A stretch of DNA of 59,738 nt, taken from contig JBFWQW010000006.1 in NCBI GenBank assembly GCA_050249235.1, positions 1-59,738 of the forward strand, written 5' to 3'. The notes under the pieces are model-generated. The model was not told the origin of the DNA. It worked only from the letters and a program-made list of their open reading frames with translations, and ran no database searches. The translations under genes were made by a program, and so were the position numbers. This document shows, in pieces, positions 25,979 through 34,511 of this stretch (positions within the stretch are counted from its first letter, which is position 1; every line of letters starts with the position of its first letter). Origin of the DNA: JAEKLB01 sp050249235. GTDB lineage: Bacteria > Actinomycetota > Acidimicrobiia > Acidimicrobiales > CADCSY01.

Positions 25979-27175
25979 GTGCGACGGGGCGTGGGGCGGC
26001 TGGCCGTGTGGGCGGTGGGGCTCGGCGCCCTACGGATCGCCGGGCTGCCACCCGAGGACTGCGGCGACCCGACCGTGCCGGCCATGACCGCGGCGGTCGA
26101 CGAGGCGGTCGGCTGGATCGTGCGGGCCCAGGAGGCCGACGGCTCGTACGTCTACCTCCATCCGCTCGACGGGACGCTCGAGACCGACGAGGCGTACAAC
26201 ATCGTCCGCCACGCCGGCGTGACCATGTCGCTCTACCAGTACGCCGCGCTGGCGGGCGACCTCCCCGGCGACGGGGCCGGCGGCCCCGGGGCCGCCGCCG
26301 CCCTCGAGGCCGCCGACCGGGGCCTGGCCTACATGGAGGCCAGGCTGGCGCGGGGACCGGGCTGGAGCGCCTTCACGTCGGGCGGGCCGCCCCAGCTGGG
26401 CGCCAGCGCCCTCCTCCTCGCCGGCCTGCTCCAGCGGCGCCTGGCGACCGGCGAGACCGTCCACGACGACCTCGCCCGCCGGGTCGGGGCCTTCGTGCTG
26501 CTGCTCCAGGAGGACGACGGCGCCTTCCTCGACCGGCTCGACCGCCGCACCGGCCAGCCCATCCCGGGCATCCGCTCCCTCTACGCCACCGGCGAGGCCT
26601 TCTGGGCCCTGACCCTGCTCGACGCCGCCTTCCCCGGCGAGGGCTGGCGGGCGCCGGCCCGGGCCGTCTCGCGCTACCTCGCGACCGAGCGGGACCGGGT
26701 CGAGGACGTGGACTGGGGGCTCTGGGCCGACCAGTGGGCCGCCTACGGCCTGGCCGAGGCGGGCTGGACGCTCGACCGCGACGAGATCGCCTACGCCACC
26801 CGGCTGTCCGAGCGGTTCGGCCTCTATGCCCGCACCGAGTCGCAGCGGGAGTCGAACCCCATCGCCCGCCTCGTGCGGGGCGGCACCGCCAGCGGGTCCG
26901 GGCTCGGCGTCGAGGCCGAGGCCCTCGGCTCGCTCTGGCGGCTGGGCGGGGCGGACGACCGCCTCGGCGAGCTCCGTCCCGACCTCGGCGACCGGCTGGC
27001 CTGCACCGGCGGCATCCTCGCCGCCCGCCAGCACGGCGGTCGGGAGGCGCTCGTGCGGGGCGCCTGGTTCACCGACGGCGTGACCAGGATGGACGACCAG
27101 CAGCACGCCCTCTCCGGCCTGCTGGCGGCGGTGCTGGCCCAGGCGACCGACGACGACGGAGGTACCGATGGGTGA
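25979..27175 (+). CDS. Putative alpha/alpha-toroid protein with N-terminal membrane segment
   Basis: A 398-residue protein. A short basic N-terminus and hydrophobic stretch (VRRGVGRLAVWAVGLGALRIAGL) suggest export or anchoring. The rest is a helix-rich series with repeated turns such as GSYVYLHPLDGTLETDEAYNIVRHAGVTMSLYQYAAL, IPGIRSLYATGEAFWALTLL, and WADQWAAYGLAEAG. These resemble six-hairpin alpha/alpha toroids found in epimerases, lyases and unusual glycosidases. The catalytic identity cannot be assigned. The GTG at 25979 fits the signal-like start. It overlaps the next membrane-protein gene by 8 bp and is divergent from the secreted propeller gene. Confidence 0.65.
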   Translation: MRRGVGRLAVWAVGLGALRIAGLPPEDCGDPTVPAMTAAVDEAVGWIVRAQEADGSYVYLHPLDGTLETDEAYNIVRHAGVTMSLYQYAALAGDLPGDGAGGPGAAAALEAADRGLAYMEARLARGPGWSAFTSGGPPQLGASALLLAGLLQRRLATGETVHDDLARRVGAFVLLLQEDDGAFLDRLDRRTGQPIPGIRSLYATGEAFWALTLLDAAFPGEGWRAPARAVSRYLATERDRVEDVDWGLWADQWAAYGLAEAGWTLDRDEIAYATRLSERFGLYARTESQRESNPIARLVRGGTASGSGLGVEAEALGSLWRLGGADDRLGELRPDLGDRLACTGGILAARQHGGREALVRGAWFTDGVTRMDDQQHALSGLLAAVLAQATDDDGGTDG

Positions 27176-27605
27176 GCTGCTGCGGACCGCGGTCGTGCTC
27201 CTGGCCGCCGGCGAGCCGCTCCGGGGCCGGGGCCGGGTCGGCCGGGCCTGGTTCGTGCCGGTCGCCGTCGCGATCGCGCTCCTGGCTGCCGACGCCTGCG
27301 ACTGGCTCGACGTCACCCAGCCGTCGGCCCGCATCGCCGCCGGCCTGGTGCTCGTGACCGTGACCCTCTGGCAGCTCACGCTCGGCGCGGCCGCCTCCTC
27401 CCCCGTGGCGGCGGTGGTGGCCGCCGCCGCCGGCTCCTCCCTCGACACCGGCCGGGGCACCACCGTGTGGGCCGCCCTGCTCGCCGGCGCCGCCCTGCTG
27501 GTGCTCGCCGGCCGCCCCGGCCGGGCCCCCTCGGCCCAGCTGGCCGGGGTCGTGCTGGCCGTCGCCGGGGTCGGGCTGGTGCTGGCCGGCATCGACGCCG
27601 TCTGA
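27168..27605 (+). CDS. Small integral membrane protein of unknown function
   Basis: A 145-residue protein with about four to five hydrophobic helices: LLRTAVVLLAAGEPL, WFVPVAVAIALLAADA, IAAGLVLVTVTLWQLTLGAAA, TTVWAALLAGAALLVLAG and LAGVVLAVAGVGLVLAGI. There are no motifs that suggest transport or catalysis. Its ATG lies 8 bp before the stop of the toroid-like gene, so the two are translationally coupled and probably act together at the membrane. No family is recognised. Confidence 0.65.
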   Translation: MGELLRTAVVLLAAGEPLRGRGRVGRAWFVPVAVAIALLAADACDWLDVTQPSARIAAGLVLVTVTLWQLTLGAAASSPVAAVVAAAAGSSLDTGRGTTVWAALLAGAALLVLAGRPGRAPSAQLAGVVLAVAGVGLVLAGIDAV

Positions 27606-27710
27606 GAGGCCCGGCACCGGGCGCGGGTCGGCCCCGTTGGGCGAATCGCCCCGAGAACAGGCATTCTGTACTGCCCGGCAACCCCCGTCGGGCGACAGGA
27701 GGTTGCACAC

Positions 27711-29477
27711 GTGGCTCGGTTCCGAGGCTCCGCGGCGGCGGCCGAGAAGCCGCGTGCCACCGAGACCCCGTCCGGGCCCAGCCTCCCGGCACCCTCCGAG
27801 AAGCTCGGTGAGCTGCTGGTCCGGGGCGACCACATCTCCCACGCCCAGCTCGCCGAGGCCCTGCTCCAGCAGTCCGCCTCCGGCAAGCGCATCGGCACCC
27901 TGCTCGTCGAGGTGGGCGCACTCAAGGCCTCCGCCCTCGCCGAGGCGCTCGCCGAGCAGTTCGACCTGGAGCTGGTCGACCTGCGCCGCCAGGTCCCAGA
28001 GCCCGAGGCCGTCGGCCTCATCTCGGAGCCGGTGGCCCGCCGGCTCGGCGCCATCCCGCTCCGGATCGACGACGACGCGCTCGTCGTCGCCGTCGCCGAC
28101 GTGTCCGATGCCGTCCTCGCCGAGCTCTCCCGATCCGCCGGTCGGCCGGTCGTGCTGGCGGTGGCGCCCGAGTCCGACATCCGCCGGGCCATCGACAACG
28201 GCTACCGGGCCCTCGCCGACGTCGACCAGCACGTCCGGGCCTTCGAGGCCTCGGCCGCCGAGAGCCTCCACCGGGCGGCCGTGGCCGTCACCGCCCAGGC
28301 CGCCGGCGACGACGCCCCCGTCGTCCAGGTCGTGAACCTGGTCATCACGCAGGGCCTGCGCGACCGGGCGTCCGACATCCACTTCGAGCCCCAGAGCGAC
28401 CGGCTGCGGGTGCGGTTCCGCATCGACGGCGCCCTCCACGACGTGCTGGCCCTCCCGCTCGACATCGGGCCCGCCCTCGTCAGCCGGGTGAAGATCATGG
28501 CCGGCATGAACATCGTCGAGCGGCGCCGCCCGCAGGACGGCCAGATCGCCACCGAGATCGACGGCCGGGAGCTCGACATCCGGGTGTCGACCACGGCCAC
28601 GATCAAGGGCGAGAAGGTCGTCATGCGGCTGCTCGACAAGTCGAAGCAGCTCTTCCGCACCCACGACCTGGGCATGCCCGACGACACCCGCGCCCTCTAC
28701 ATGGACATGGTGCGGGCGCCCTACGGCATGGTGGTCTGCGCCGGGCCCACCGGCAGCGGCAAGACCACGACGCTCTACGCCACGCTGGCCGAGATCGCCG
28801 ACCCGCAGCGCAACGTCATGACGATCGAGGATCCCGTCGAGTACGTCTTCCCGTCGATCAACCAGATCCAGATCAACGAGCTGGGCGGGCTCACCTTCGC
28901 CGACGGCCTCAAGTCGATCCTGCGCCAGGACCCCGACGTGATCCTCGTGGGCGAGATCCGCGACGTCGAGACGGCCCGCATCGCCACCCAGTCCGCCCTC
29001 ACCGGCCACTTCGTGCTCTCGTCGATCCACGCCACCGACTCGGTGCTGGCCCTCCACCGCTTCCTCGACATGGGCATCGAGTCGTTCCTGATCGCCTCGT
29101 CGGTGCGGGCGATCATCGGCCAGCGGCTCGTGCGGCGGATCTGCACCGCCTGCCGCGAGCCCTACAGCCCGTCCGCCGACGAGCTGGCCATCTACGACGA
29201 GCTCACCAACGGCACCGGCGAGAAGAAGCGCTTCTTCCACGGCGCCGGCTGCAACTTCTGCTCCGGCACCGGCTACCGCGACCGCATCGGCGTCTACGAG
29301 CTCCTGCGGATGACGCCCGAGCTCAAGCGCCTCGTGGTCGGTTGGGCCAGCCAGGACGAGCTCAGAAGGTTGGCCGTCCAACAAGGGATGCGCACCCTCA
29401 AGGACGAAGCTCTCGAGTTGGTCGACGACGACGTGACCACGATCTCCGAGGTCGTCAAGACGGTCTACTCGGCATAG
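27711..29477 (+). CDS. pilB: Type IV pilus extension ATPase PilB (GspE family)
   Basis: A 588-residue secretion ATPase. An N-terminal MshEN/GSPII_E-type domain (about 30-150, LGELLVRGDHISHAQLAEALLQQ) precedes the ATPase core. The core has RASDIHFEPQSDRLRVRFRIDG, Walker A GPTGSGKTTT near residue 346, the Asp box EDPVEY, Walker B ILVGEIRDVETA and the His box. A zinc-binding set CTACREP and CNFCSGTGY is typical of PilB. It powers pilin polymerisation at the inner face of the membrane. The GTG start has AGGAGG upstream. It is the first gene of the pilus island, 12 bp before pilC. MshEN domains often bind c-di-GMP, so such control is possible. Confidence 0.95.
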   Translation: MARFRGSAAAAEKPRATETPSGPSLPAPSEKLGELLVRGDHISHAQLAEALLQQSASGKRIGTLLVEVGALKASALAEALAEQFDLELVDLRRQVPEPEAVGLISEPVARRLGAIPLRIDDDALVVAVADVSDAVLAELSRSAGRPVVLAVAPESDIRRAIDNGYRALADVDQHVRAFEASAAESLHRAAVAVTAQAAGDDAPVVQVVNLVITQGLRDRASDIHFEPQSDRLRVRFRIDGALHDVLALPLDIGPALVSRVKIMAGMNIVERRRPQDGQIATEIDGRELDIRVSTTATIKGEKVVMRLLDKSKQLFRTHDLGMPDDTRALYMDMVRAPYGMVVCAGPTGSGKTTTLYATLAEIADPQRNVMTIEDPVEYVFPSINQIQINELGGLTFADGLKSILRQDPDVILVGEIRDVETARIATQSALTGHFVLSSIHATDSVLALHRFLDMGIESFLIASSVRAIIGQRLVRRICTACREPYSPSADELAIYDELTNGTGEKKRFFHGAGCNFCSGTGYRDRIGVYELLRMTPELKRLVVGWASQDELRRLAVQQGMRTLKDEALELVDDDVTTISEVVKTVYSA

Positions 29478-29489
29478 GAGCTCGGCAGC

Positions 29490-30695
29490 GTGGCGAAGTA
29501 CCGGTACACGGCGATCGGCCCCGACGGGGTGGAAGTCAAGGGTGTCGGCGAGGCCACCACGCCGGGGCTCATGCGCGCCTCGCTGCGGGCCGACGGCCTG
29601 CGGGTGCTCGAGATGCGCGAGAAGCGCAACATCCTGCAGTTCGAGCTGACCAGCGAGAAGGTGCCCCGCAAGGAGGTCATGCACTTCAGTCGCCAGCTGG
29701 CGGTGTTCGTGCGGGCCGGCATCCCGATCATCGACGGCCTCGAGGTGATCGTCGAGGACTCGCCGAACAAGACGTTCAAGCGGGTGCTCTCCGAGATGGC
29801 CGAGGCCCTCCGGGGCGGCAGCACCTTCGCCGACGCCGCCGAGGCGCACCCCAACGCCTTCCCCGCCTTCTACCGGGGCATCCTGCGGTCGGCCGAGCTC
29901 ACCGGCAACCTCGACACCGTGCTCGAGCAGCTCGCCGAGTACATCGAGCGGGAGGTCGAGGCCCGCCAGAAGATCGTCTCCGCCCTCATCTATCCGGCCG
30001 TGGTGTCGGTGATGGCCGTGGTGGCCGTGATCGTGCTCGTCTCCTACGTGCTGCCGAAGTTCAAGGACTTCTTCGAGGGCCTCGACGCCGACCTCCCCCT
30101 CCCGACGCGGATGCTGATCTCGGCCGCCGACTTCATGGGCGAGTGGTGGTGGGTGATCACCGGCTCGATCGTCGGCGCGGTCGTCTTCGTGCTCGTCTCG
30201 ATGCGGACCGACTGGGGCAAGACGCAACGCGACCGCGTCCTGCTCGGGCTCCCGGTCCTCGGCGACGTCGTCCGCCACGCCATCCTCGAGCGCTTCTGCC
30301 GCATCCTCAGCTCGATGGTGGCCGCCGGCGTGCCCCTCCCCGACGCGCTGGCCGTCACCAGCGAGGCCACCAACAACCGGGTCTACCGGCGGGGCCTGTC
30401 CAACGCCCGGGAGGCAATGCTGCGGGGCGAGGGCCTGGCCGAGCCCCTGGCCGCCACCGGGCTGTTCCCCGGAGCGGCCCGCCAGATGTTCCGGGTGGGC
30501 GAGGACACCGGCAGCCTCGACCAGCAGCTCGAGACGGCGGCCGTGTACTTCGACCGCGAGCTGGACTACAAGATCACCCGCTTCACCGGCCTGTTCGAGC
30601 CGGCGATCATCGTCGCCGTCGGCCTGGTCGTGGGCTTCGTCGCCATCGCCCTGGTGTCCGCCATGTACGGGATCTTCAACCAGGTCGAGGTCTGA
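29490..30695 (+). CDS. pilC: Type IV pilus platform protein PilC
   Basis: A 401-residue inner-membrane platform protein with two GspF domains. The first half has FSRQLAVFVRAGIPIIDGLEVI, then the helix IYPAVVSVMAVVAVIVLVSYVLP. The second half has FCRILSSMVAAGVPLPDALAV and VRFRVGEDTGSLDQQLE-like RVGEDTGSLDQQLETAAVYFDRELD, then a final helix PAIIVAVGLVVGFVAIALVSAMYGIF. It is thought to transmit PilB motion to the growing pilus. GTG 29490 follows AGGAG. It runs straight into the minor pilin gene 2 bp downstream. Confidence 0.94.
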   Translation: MAKYRYTAIGPDGVEVKGVGEATTPGLMRASLRADGLRVLEMREKRNILQFELTSEKVPRKEVMHFSRQLAVFVRAGIPIIDGLEVIVEDSPNKTFKRVLSEMAEALRGGSTFADAAEAHPNAFPAFYRGILRSAELTGNLDTVLEQLAEYIEREVEARQKIVSALIYPAVVSVMAVVAVIVLVSYVLPKFKDFFEGLDADLPLPTRMLISAADFMGEWWWVITGSIVGAVVFVLVSMRTDWGKTQRDRVLLGLPVLGDVVRHAILERFCRILSSMVAAGVPLPDALAVTSEATNNRVYRRGLSNAREAMLRGEGLAEPLAATGLFPGAARQMFRVGEDTGSLDQQLETAAVYFDRELDYKITRFTGLFEPAIIVAVGLVVGFVAIALVSAMYGIFNQVEV

Positions 30696-30697
30696 CC

Positions 30698-31213
30698 GTG
30701 CCCGCCCGCGCCGGCGACGAGGACGGCTTCTCGCTCATCGAGCTGCTCATCGCCGTCGTCGTGCTCGGAACGGGCGTCGTCGCCGTGCTGGCCGCTATGA
30801 CGACGTCGATCACCAGCTCCGACGTGCACCGCTCGCTAGCGGGCGGTGAAGCCGTCACCCGTGACTACGCCGACGCCGTCAAGGCCAAGGCGCTCGCGGC
30901 CACGACCTTCACCCTCTGCCCGCCGGCGACCGCCTTGACGCCCGACTTCGACGAGCCCGGCTACACGGTCACGATCACCGCCGTGGAGTACTGGGACCCG
31001 GACGAGGGCGACCCCCGGAACGGCAGCTACGGCAGCCGGGCGGGCTGCCTCGCCGAGGCCGCCGCCCGGTGCGCCGGCCTCCCCGATCCCTTGCCGCCGT
31101 CGTGCGACTCGGGGGTGCAGCGGGTCACGATGGAGGTCCGCCCCGAGGGCAAGTCGGGCGCGGCCGCCACCACGACCACGAGTCGAGTCGTCGTGCGCCG
31201 GGGGAACGCGTGA
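30698..31213 (+). CDS. Minor prepilin, PilV-like
   Basis: A 171-residue prepilin. A 10-residue leader ending in Gly precedes the class III signal GFSLIELLIAVVVLGTGVVAVLAA, including the +5 glutamate needed for assembly. The rest is a small globular domain with several cysteines (LCPP, GCLAEAAARCAG, CDSG). It follows pilC by 2 bp and overlaps the next gene through GTGA. Its order in the cluster resembles PilV/PilI-type initiators of pilus assembly. Specific naming is tentative. Confidence 0.82.
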   Translation: MPARAGDEDGFSLIELLIAVVVLGTGVVAVLAAMTTSITSSDVHRSLAGGEAVTRDYADAVKAKALAATTFTLCPPATALTPDFDEPGYTVTITAVEYWDPDEGDPRNGSYGSRAGCLAEAAARCAGLPDPLPPSCDSGVQRVTMEVRPEGKSGAAATTTTSRVVVRRGNA

Positions 31214-31848
31214 GCCGGCGCGCCGACGAGAGGGGCATGACCCTGATCGAGGTCATGCTCGGCGTCGCCATCCTCGGGATCATCATCGTGCCGATCGGCG
31301 CCGCCTTAATGCTGGGCTTCATGACTTCGAGCGGCACCCGCGAGCTGATCACCGACTCGTCCTCGGTCCAGCTGCTAGCCAGCTACGCGTCGACGGACAT
31401 CCAGAGCGCCAAGTGGGTCATCGGCGTGCCGTCGCCGGCGCCCGGGGTGCCGTGCTCGGGCTCGGGCGCCCCCCTGCTCCGCCTGGAGTGGGAGGACCCG
31501 GCAACGGCTGAGGACACGATCGTCGTCTACGAGCAGCGGTCGACGGCCTCGGAGGGGCCGTCGCTCCACCGGGTCCGCTGCGATGGGTCGGGCCAGGTCC
31601 GCGACGAGTCCCGGCTCGTCCGGTCTCTTAGCACCGAGCCGTCCGGGCCGCCGGGCTTCGCCGTGACATGCACCCGTGACGACGGGTCGACCGGCTGCCC
31701 GACCGCCCGGGAGGGCGACGTGGCGGCCCCGGTCCGCAAGGTCACGCTCGACGTGCGGAACGACAACCCGGCGGCCCGGGACTCCGCCTACGAGGCGCGG
31801 GAGTTCCGGATCGAGGCCACCCGACGGGTGACGACGGTGGCAGTGTGA
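31210..31848 (+). CDS. Minor prepilin, PilW-like
   Basis: A 212-residue prepilin with leader VSRRADERG and signal MTLIEVMLGVAILGIIIVPIGAALMLGF, including the +5 glutamate. The C-terminal domain is strand-rich. GTG 31210 overlaps the previous stop in GTGA, and its own stop overlaps the next start in the same way. Codon 33 (31306-31308) is TTA, rare in this GC-rich DNA; in Streptomyces such codons make translation depend on the bldA tRNA. It probably helps prime pilus assembly with the neighbouring minor pilins. Confidence 0.8.
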   Translation: MSRRADERGMTLIEVMLGVAILGIIIVPIGAALMLGFMTSSGTRELITDSSSVQLLASYASTDIQSAKWVIGVPSPAPGVPCSGSGAPLLRLEWEDPATAEDTIVVYEQRSTASEGPSLHRVRCDGSGQVRDESRLVRSLSTEPSGPPGFAVTCTRDDGSTGCPTAREGDVAAPVRKVTLDVRNDNPAARDSAYEAREFRIEATRRVTTVAV

Positions 31849-33830
31849 CCCGGCGTGCCGTGCCGGTCCGGGACCGGACGCCCGAGCGCGAGGACGGCAG
31901 TGCGCTGATCATGGTGCTGGTCTTCGTGGTCGCCATCGGCGTCATCGTCGGCGCCACCCTCGACCTCGCCAGCGCCGGCCTCCACGTGAGCGCCCGTGTG
32001 GCCGAGCTGCGGGTCACCAACCTGGCCGTCGAGAGCGCCGTCGACGGCGCTGTCAACAGCATCCGCAACAGCAACCAGCTAGGCCTGCCGGGCACCGACG
32101 GGCAGTGCGGCCCGTTCGTCCGGCCAGCCGACGGGGACGACCCCGAGGTGGTCGTCGAGTGCTCCCCCGAGCCCGTGCCCGGGGCTGCCGACGATCAGCA
32201 GCCGCCGTTCTCGGTGCTCACCCTCGGGACCGGGGACGGCGAAGGCTTCGTGAAGTCGGGGAACGCCACGCTCACGGTCGAGGGCGGGATCTTCTCGCAC
32301 GGGCGGCTGGAGGCGGCCCAGGGCCCGGTCCAGGTGATCGGCGACGCGGTCGCCCGAGGCGCCTGCTCCGGAGCGGTCACCGCCACCGGAACCAATGCGT
32401 GCTCGATCGGCGGTGGCGCCTACCCGACGGGCGACGACCCCGGCTACCCGGCCGCCGTGGGCGGCGTCGGCGACCTCGACGACATCGACCCGGAGCCGGA
32501 ATGCGTCGGCTCGGCCCGGGTGAAGTTCCTCCCCGGTTTGTACTCTGAACGACCGAAGCGGCTGCTCGAGCAGGTGGTGGCCACCGACCCCGGCCTGCCC
32601 TGCGCCGGCGCCCCGCTCTGGTGGTTCAGCCCCGGCGCCTACTACTTCGACTTCCCGGACGACGACGCCGTCTGGGATCCCCAGGCCGACGGGGTCTCGG
32701 TCGTCGGTGGCACGTTCGTCAGCGCCACCATCCCCGGCGCCTGCGACCCCGATCCGGCCCAGGCGGGCGTGCAATTCGTCTTCGGCGGCCAGAGCCGGCT
32801 CGAGAACACGAACACCGACGGGGCCCGCAAGGTCGAGCTCTGCGCAGGGCCGAACCCGGGAACGGACCAGAGGATCGCGGTCTACGGCCTAACCTCCGGC
32901 GCCCGGGAAACGATCCCGGCGTCGGGCCACCAGGAGCGGGTCGGCACCGCGGCATCGGCCACCGCGCCGTTCGCCGCCGACCAGGCCGGGCGGGCCCTGG
33001 CCGACGACGGCAGCTCGATCACCGCTACGTTCCCCCGCCAGACGGGCGGCTCGTCGCTCAGCGGCAGCGTCACCGTGAGCGGCTTCGCCGACATTCCGGA
33101 CGGGGCCCACGTCGTCGTCGCCATCCTCGAGATCCAGCACAGCGAGACCGGCCAGACCGGACAGCTCGACGTGGGAGCGACGTGGACGTCGGCCAACGGG
33201 ACGGTCGTTGGCTGCGCCTTCGGGACGGGCCCCAACCGCACGGAGTCGTGCGACATCACAGACGCGATCCGGGAAGGTGTCGACGCCGCCGAGTTCAATG
33301 GCATCTCCTCGGCGACCTTCACGGCCACTCGCGGCAACGGCGGGCCCGCCGGTCCCGGCAGCAACGCCGTCGTCAGCCTCGACGTCGTGCGGCTGCTAGT
33401 CCGGTACGTGGCACCCGGCTTTGAGGCGCACACCTGCCCCTCGGTCACCATCCCGCCCAGCTGCTCCCTGCTGACCACCACGGGAAACAACAACACGATC
33501 TTCCTCCACGGCACCGTGTACGCCCCGACGGCAGCGATACGGGTGAACGTCCACAACAAGGGAACGACGCTGTTCCGCCGGGGAGTGGTGGCGAGGCACG
33601 TCGAGGTCCGGGTGTCGAACAGCTCCAAGCAGGACGACGCCCCCTTCCAGCTAGCGGCGGCATCGGCCGCCCGCCAGGTCGTGTTCACGGCCAGGGTCGA
33701 CGGCGAGGTGAAGCTGCGGGCTCGGGTCCGCTACGTCGACATCGATACGCGGGGCACGACCGACCCGGCTGACGACGTGGGCCTGCCTGGGGCCCGCGTC
33801 GAGGTCCTCGACTGGGTCGTTGTGCGCTAG
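31845..33830 (+). CDS. Large minor pilin-like protein (PilX-like), possible tip adhesin
   Basis: A 661-residue protein. An N-terminal segment with one hydrophobic helix (DGSALIMVLVFVVAIGVIVGATLDLASAG) resembles PilX-type proteins: the cleavage-site glycine and helix are present, but there is no canonical +5 glutamate. The large extracellular part is rich in Gly, Asp and Cys, with beta-rich segments (LEQVVATDPGLPCAGAPLWWFSPGAYYFDFPDDDAVWDP, TGNNNTIFLHGTVYAPTAAIRVNVHNKG). Its size is several-fold that of an ordinary PilX, which would fit an adhesin carried at the pilus tip. That function is inference. The GTG overlaps the preceding stop as GTGA. Confidence 0.72.
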   Translation: MTRRAVPVRDRTPEREDGSALIMVLVFVVAIGVIVGATLDLASAGLHVSARVAELRVTNLAVESAVDGAVNSIRNSNQLGLPGTDGQCGPFVRPADGDDPEVVVECSPEPVPGAADDQQPPFSVLTLGTGDGEGFVKSGNATLTVEGGIFSHGRLEAAQGPVQVIGDAVARGACSGAVTATGTNACSIGGGAYPTGDDPGYPAAVGGVGDLDDIDPEPECVGSARVKFLPGLYSERPKRLLEQVVATDPGLPCAGAPLWWFSPGAYYFDFPDDDAVWDPQADGVSVVGGTFVSATIPGACDPDPAQAGVQFVFGGQSRLENTNTDGARKVELCAGPNPGTDQRIAVYGLTSGARETIPASGHQERVGTAASATAPFAADQAGRALADDGSSITATFPRQTGGSSLSGSVTVSGFADIPDGAHVVVAILEIQHSETGQTGQLDVGATWTSANGTVVGCAFGTGPNRTESCDITDAIREGVDAAEFNGISSATFTATRGNGGPAGPGSNAVVSLDVVRLLVRYVAPGFEAHTCPSVTIPPSCSLLTTTGNNNTIFLHGTVYAPTAAIRVNVHNKGTTLFRRGVVARHVEVRVSNSSKQDDAPFQLAAASAARQVVFTARVDGEVKLRARVRYVDIDTRGTTDPADDVGLPGARVEVLDWVVVR

Positions 33831-33839
33831 GCACAACCA

Positions 33840-33928
33840 GCGAGTTGGGCGTCCGTTGGGCGACCGCAGGGTTGGCGATGTCGACCCGGTTCGAGACTTG
33901 GACACCACGAGTTGGGACGAGTTGGGGA
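33840..33928 (+). promoter_or_regulatory. Repeated GTTGGG motifs upstream of pilA1
   Basis: The 199-bp gap before the first pilin gene has four copies of GTTGGG, three within GAGTTGGG (near 33841, 33910 and 33920), plus one GTTGGC. They could be regulator-binding sites or part of a leader. A GTTGGGCGA sequence also precedes pilB (27637). No family is assigned. Confidence 0.3.
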
Positions 33929-34029
33929 TCGGTAGACGAGGAAGCTCCTCGCCCGCCGCCGAACCAGTCGGTCAGCGCACGACACCGTCCCACCAACCCC
34001 CGTTCCACCCGACCCCGAAAGGCCACACC

Positions 34030-34398
34030 ATGTTCAGCACCGTCCGGCGAGCCCGACAGAGCGAAGAGGGCTTCACCCTCATCGAGCTCCTGATCGTGAT
34101 CGTGGTCCTCGGCATCCTCTCCGCCATCGTGCTCTTCGCCGTCGGCAACGCCCGCACGGACAGCCAAATCAGCGCTTGCAAGGCGGAGCGCAAGACGATC
34201 GAGACCGCCCAGGAGGCCTACAAGGCCAACAACGACGGCGGCTACGCCAACGCCACCTCCGCTGGTGACGAGAACACCTTCGGGAACCTCATCCCCGAGT
34301 ACCTGCGCGAAGCGCCCTCCAAGTTCACCATGACCGGCGGCGGGACCGACTGGGGTCTCAACCCCATCGCGCCCTGCACCCTCGAGAACAGCGACTGA
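34030..34398 (+). CDS. pilA: Major type IV pilin PilA (first copy)
   Basis: A 122-residue prepilin. The leader MFSTVRRARQSEEG is followed by FTLIELLIVIVVLGILSAIVLFAVGNA, a near-ideal class III signal and assembly helix. The compact C-terminal domain has one likely disulfide pair (SACKAERK and PCTLENSD). The first half (up to about residue 70) is almost identical to the following pilin. A strong hairpin right after the gene suggests a separate, abundant transcript, as expected for a major pilin. GAAAGG precedes the ATG. Confidence 0.92.
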   Translation: MFSTVRRARQSEEGFTLIELLIVIVVLGILSAIVLFAVGNARTDSQISACKAERKTIETAQEAYKANNDGGYANATSAGDENTFGNLIPEYLREAPSKFTMTGGGTDWGLNPIAPCTLENSD

Positions 34399-34413
34399 GC
34401 CGGTCCTTCCGCT

Positions 34414-34447
34414 CGGGAGCGGGCGGCGCCGCAGTCGCCCGCTCCCG
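34414..34447 (+). terminator. Terminator after the first pilA gene
   Basis: CGGGAGCGGGCG (34414-34425) and CGCCCGCTCCCG (34436-34447) form a perfect 12-bp stem with a 10-nt loop, followed by ACTCTTT. It probably ends or reduces transcription between the two pilin genes. Confidence 0.75.
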
Positions 34448-34463
34448 ACTCTTTGCAATCGGA

Positions 34464-34482
34464 CACCGACTTGGGGTCGGTG
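34464..34482 (+). promoter_or_regulatory. Second hairpin between the pilin genes
   Basis: CACCGAC and GTCGGTG form a 7-bp stem with a 5-nt loop, 30 bp before the second pilin start. It may stabilise a processed mRNA or be part of the leader of the second gene. Confidence 0.4.
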
Positions 34483-34511
34483 CTCAACGCCCCAACGGAG
34501 GCCATCGCACA

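Noticed and set aside
27606..27710. c-di-GMP riboswitch upstream of pilB
   Set aside because: The interval contains a short palindrome (GGGCGA/TCGCCC) and a good ribosome binding site, but not the conserved GEMM motifs.
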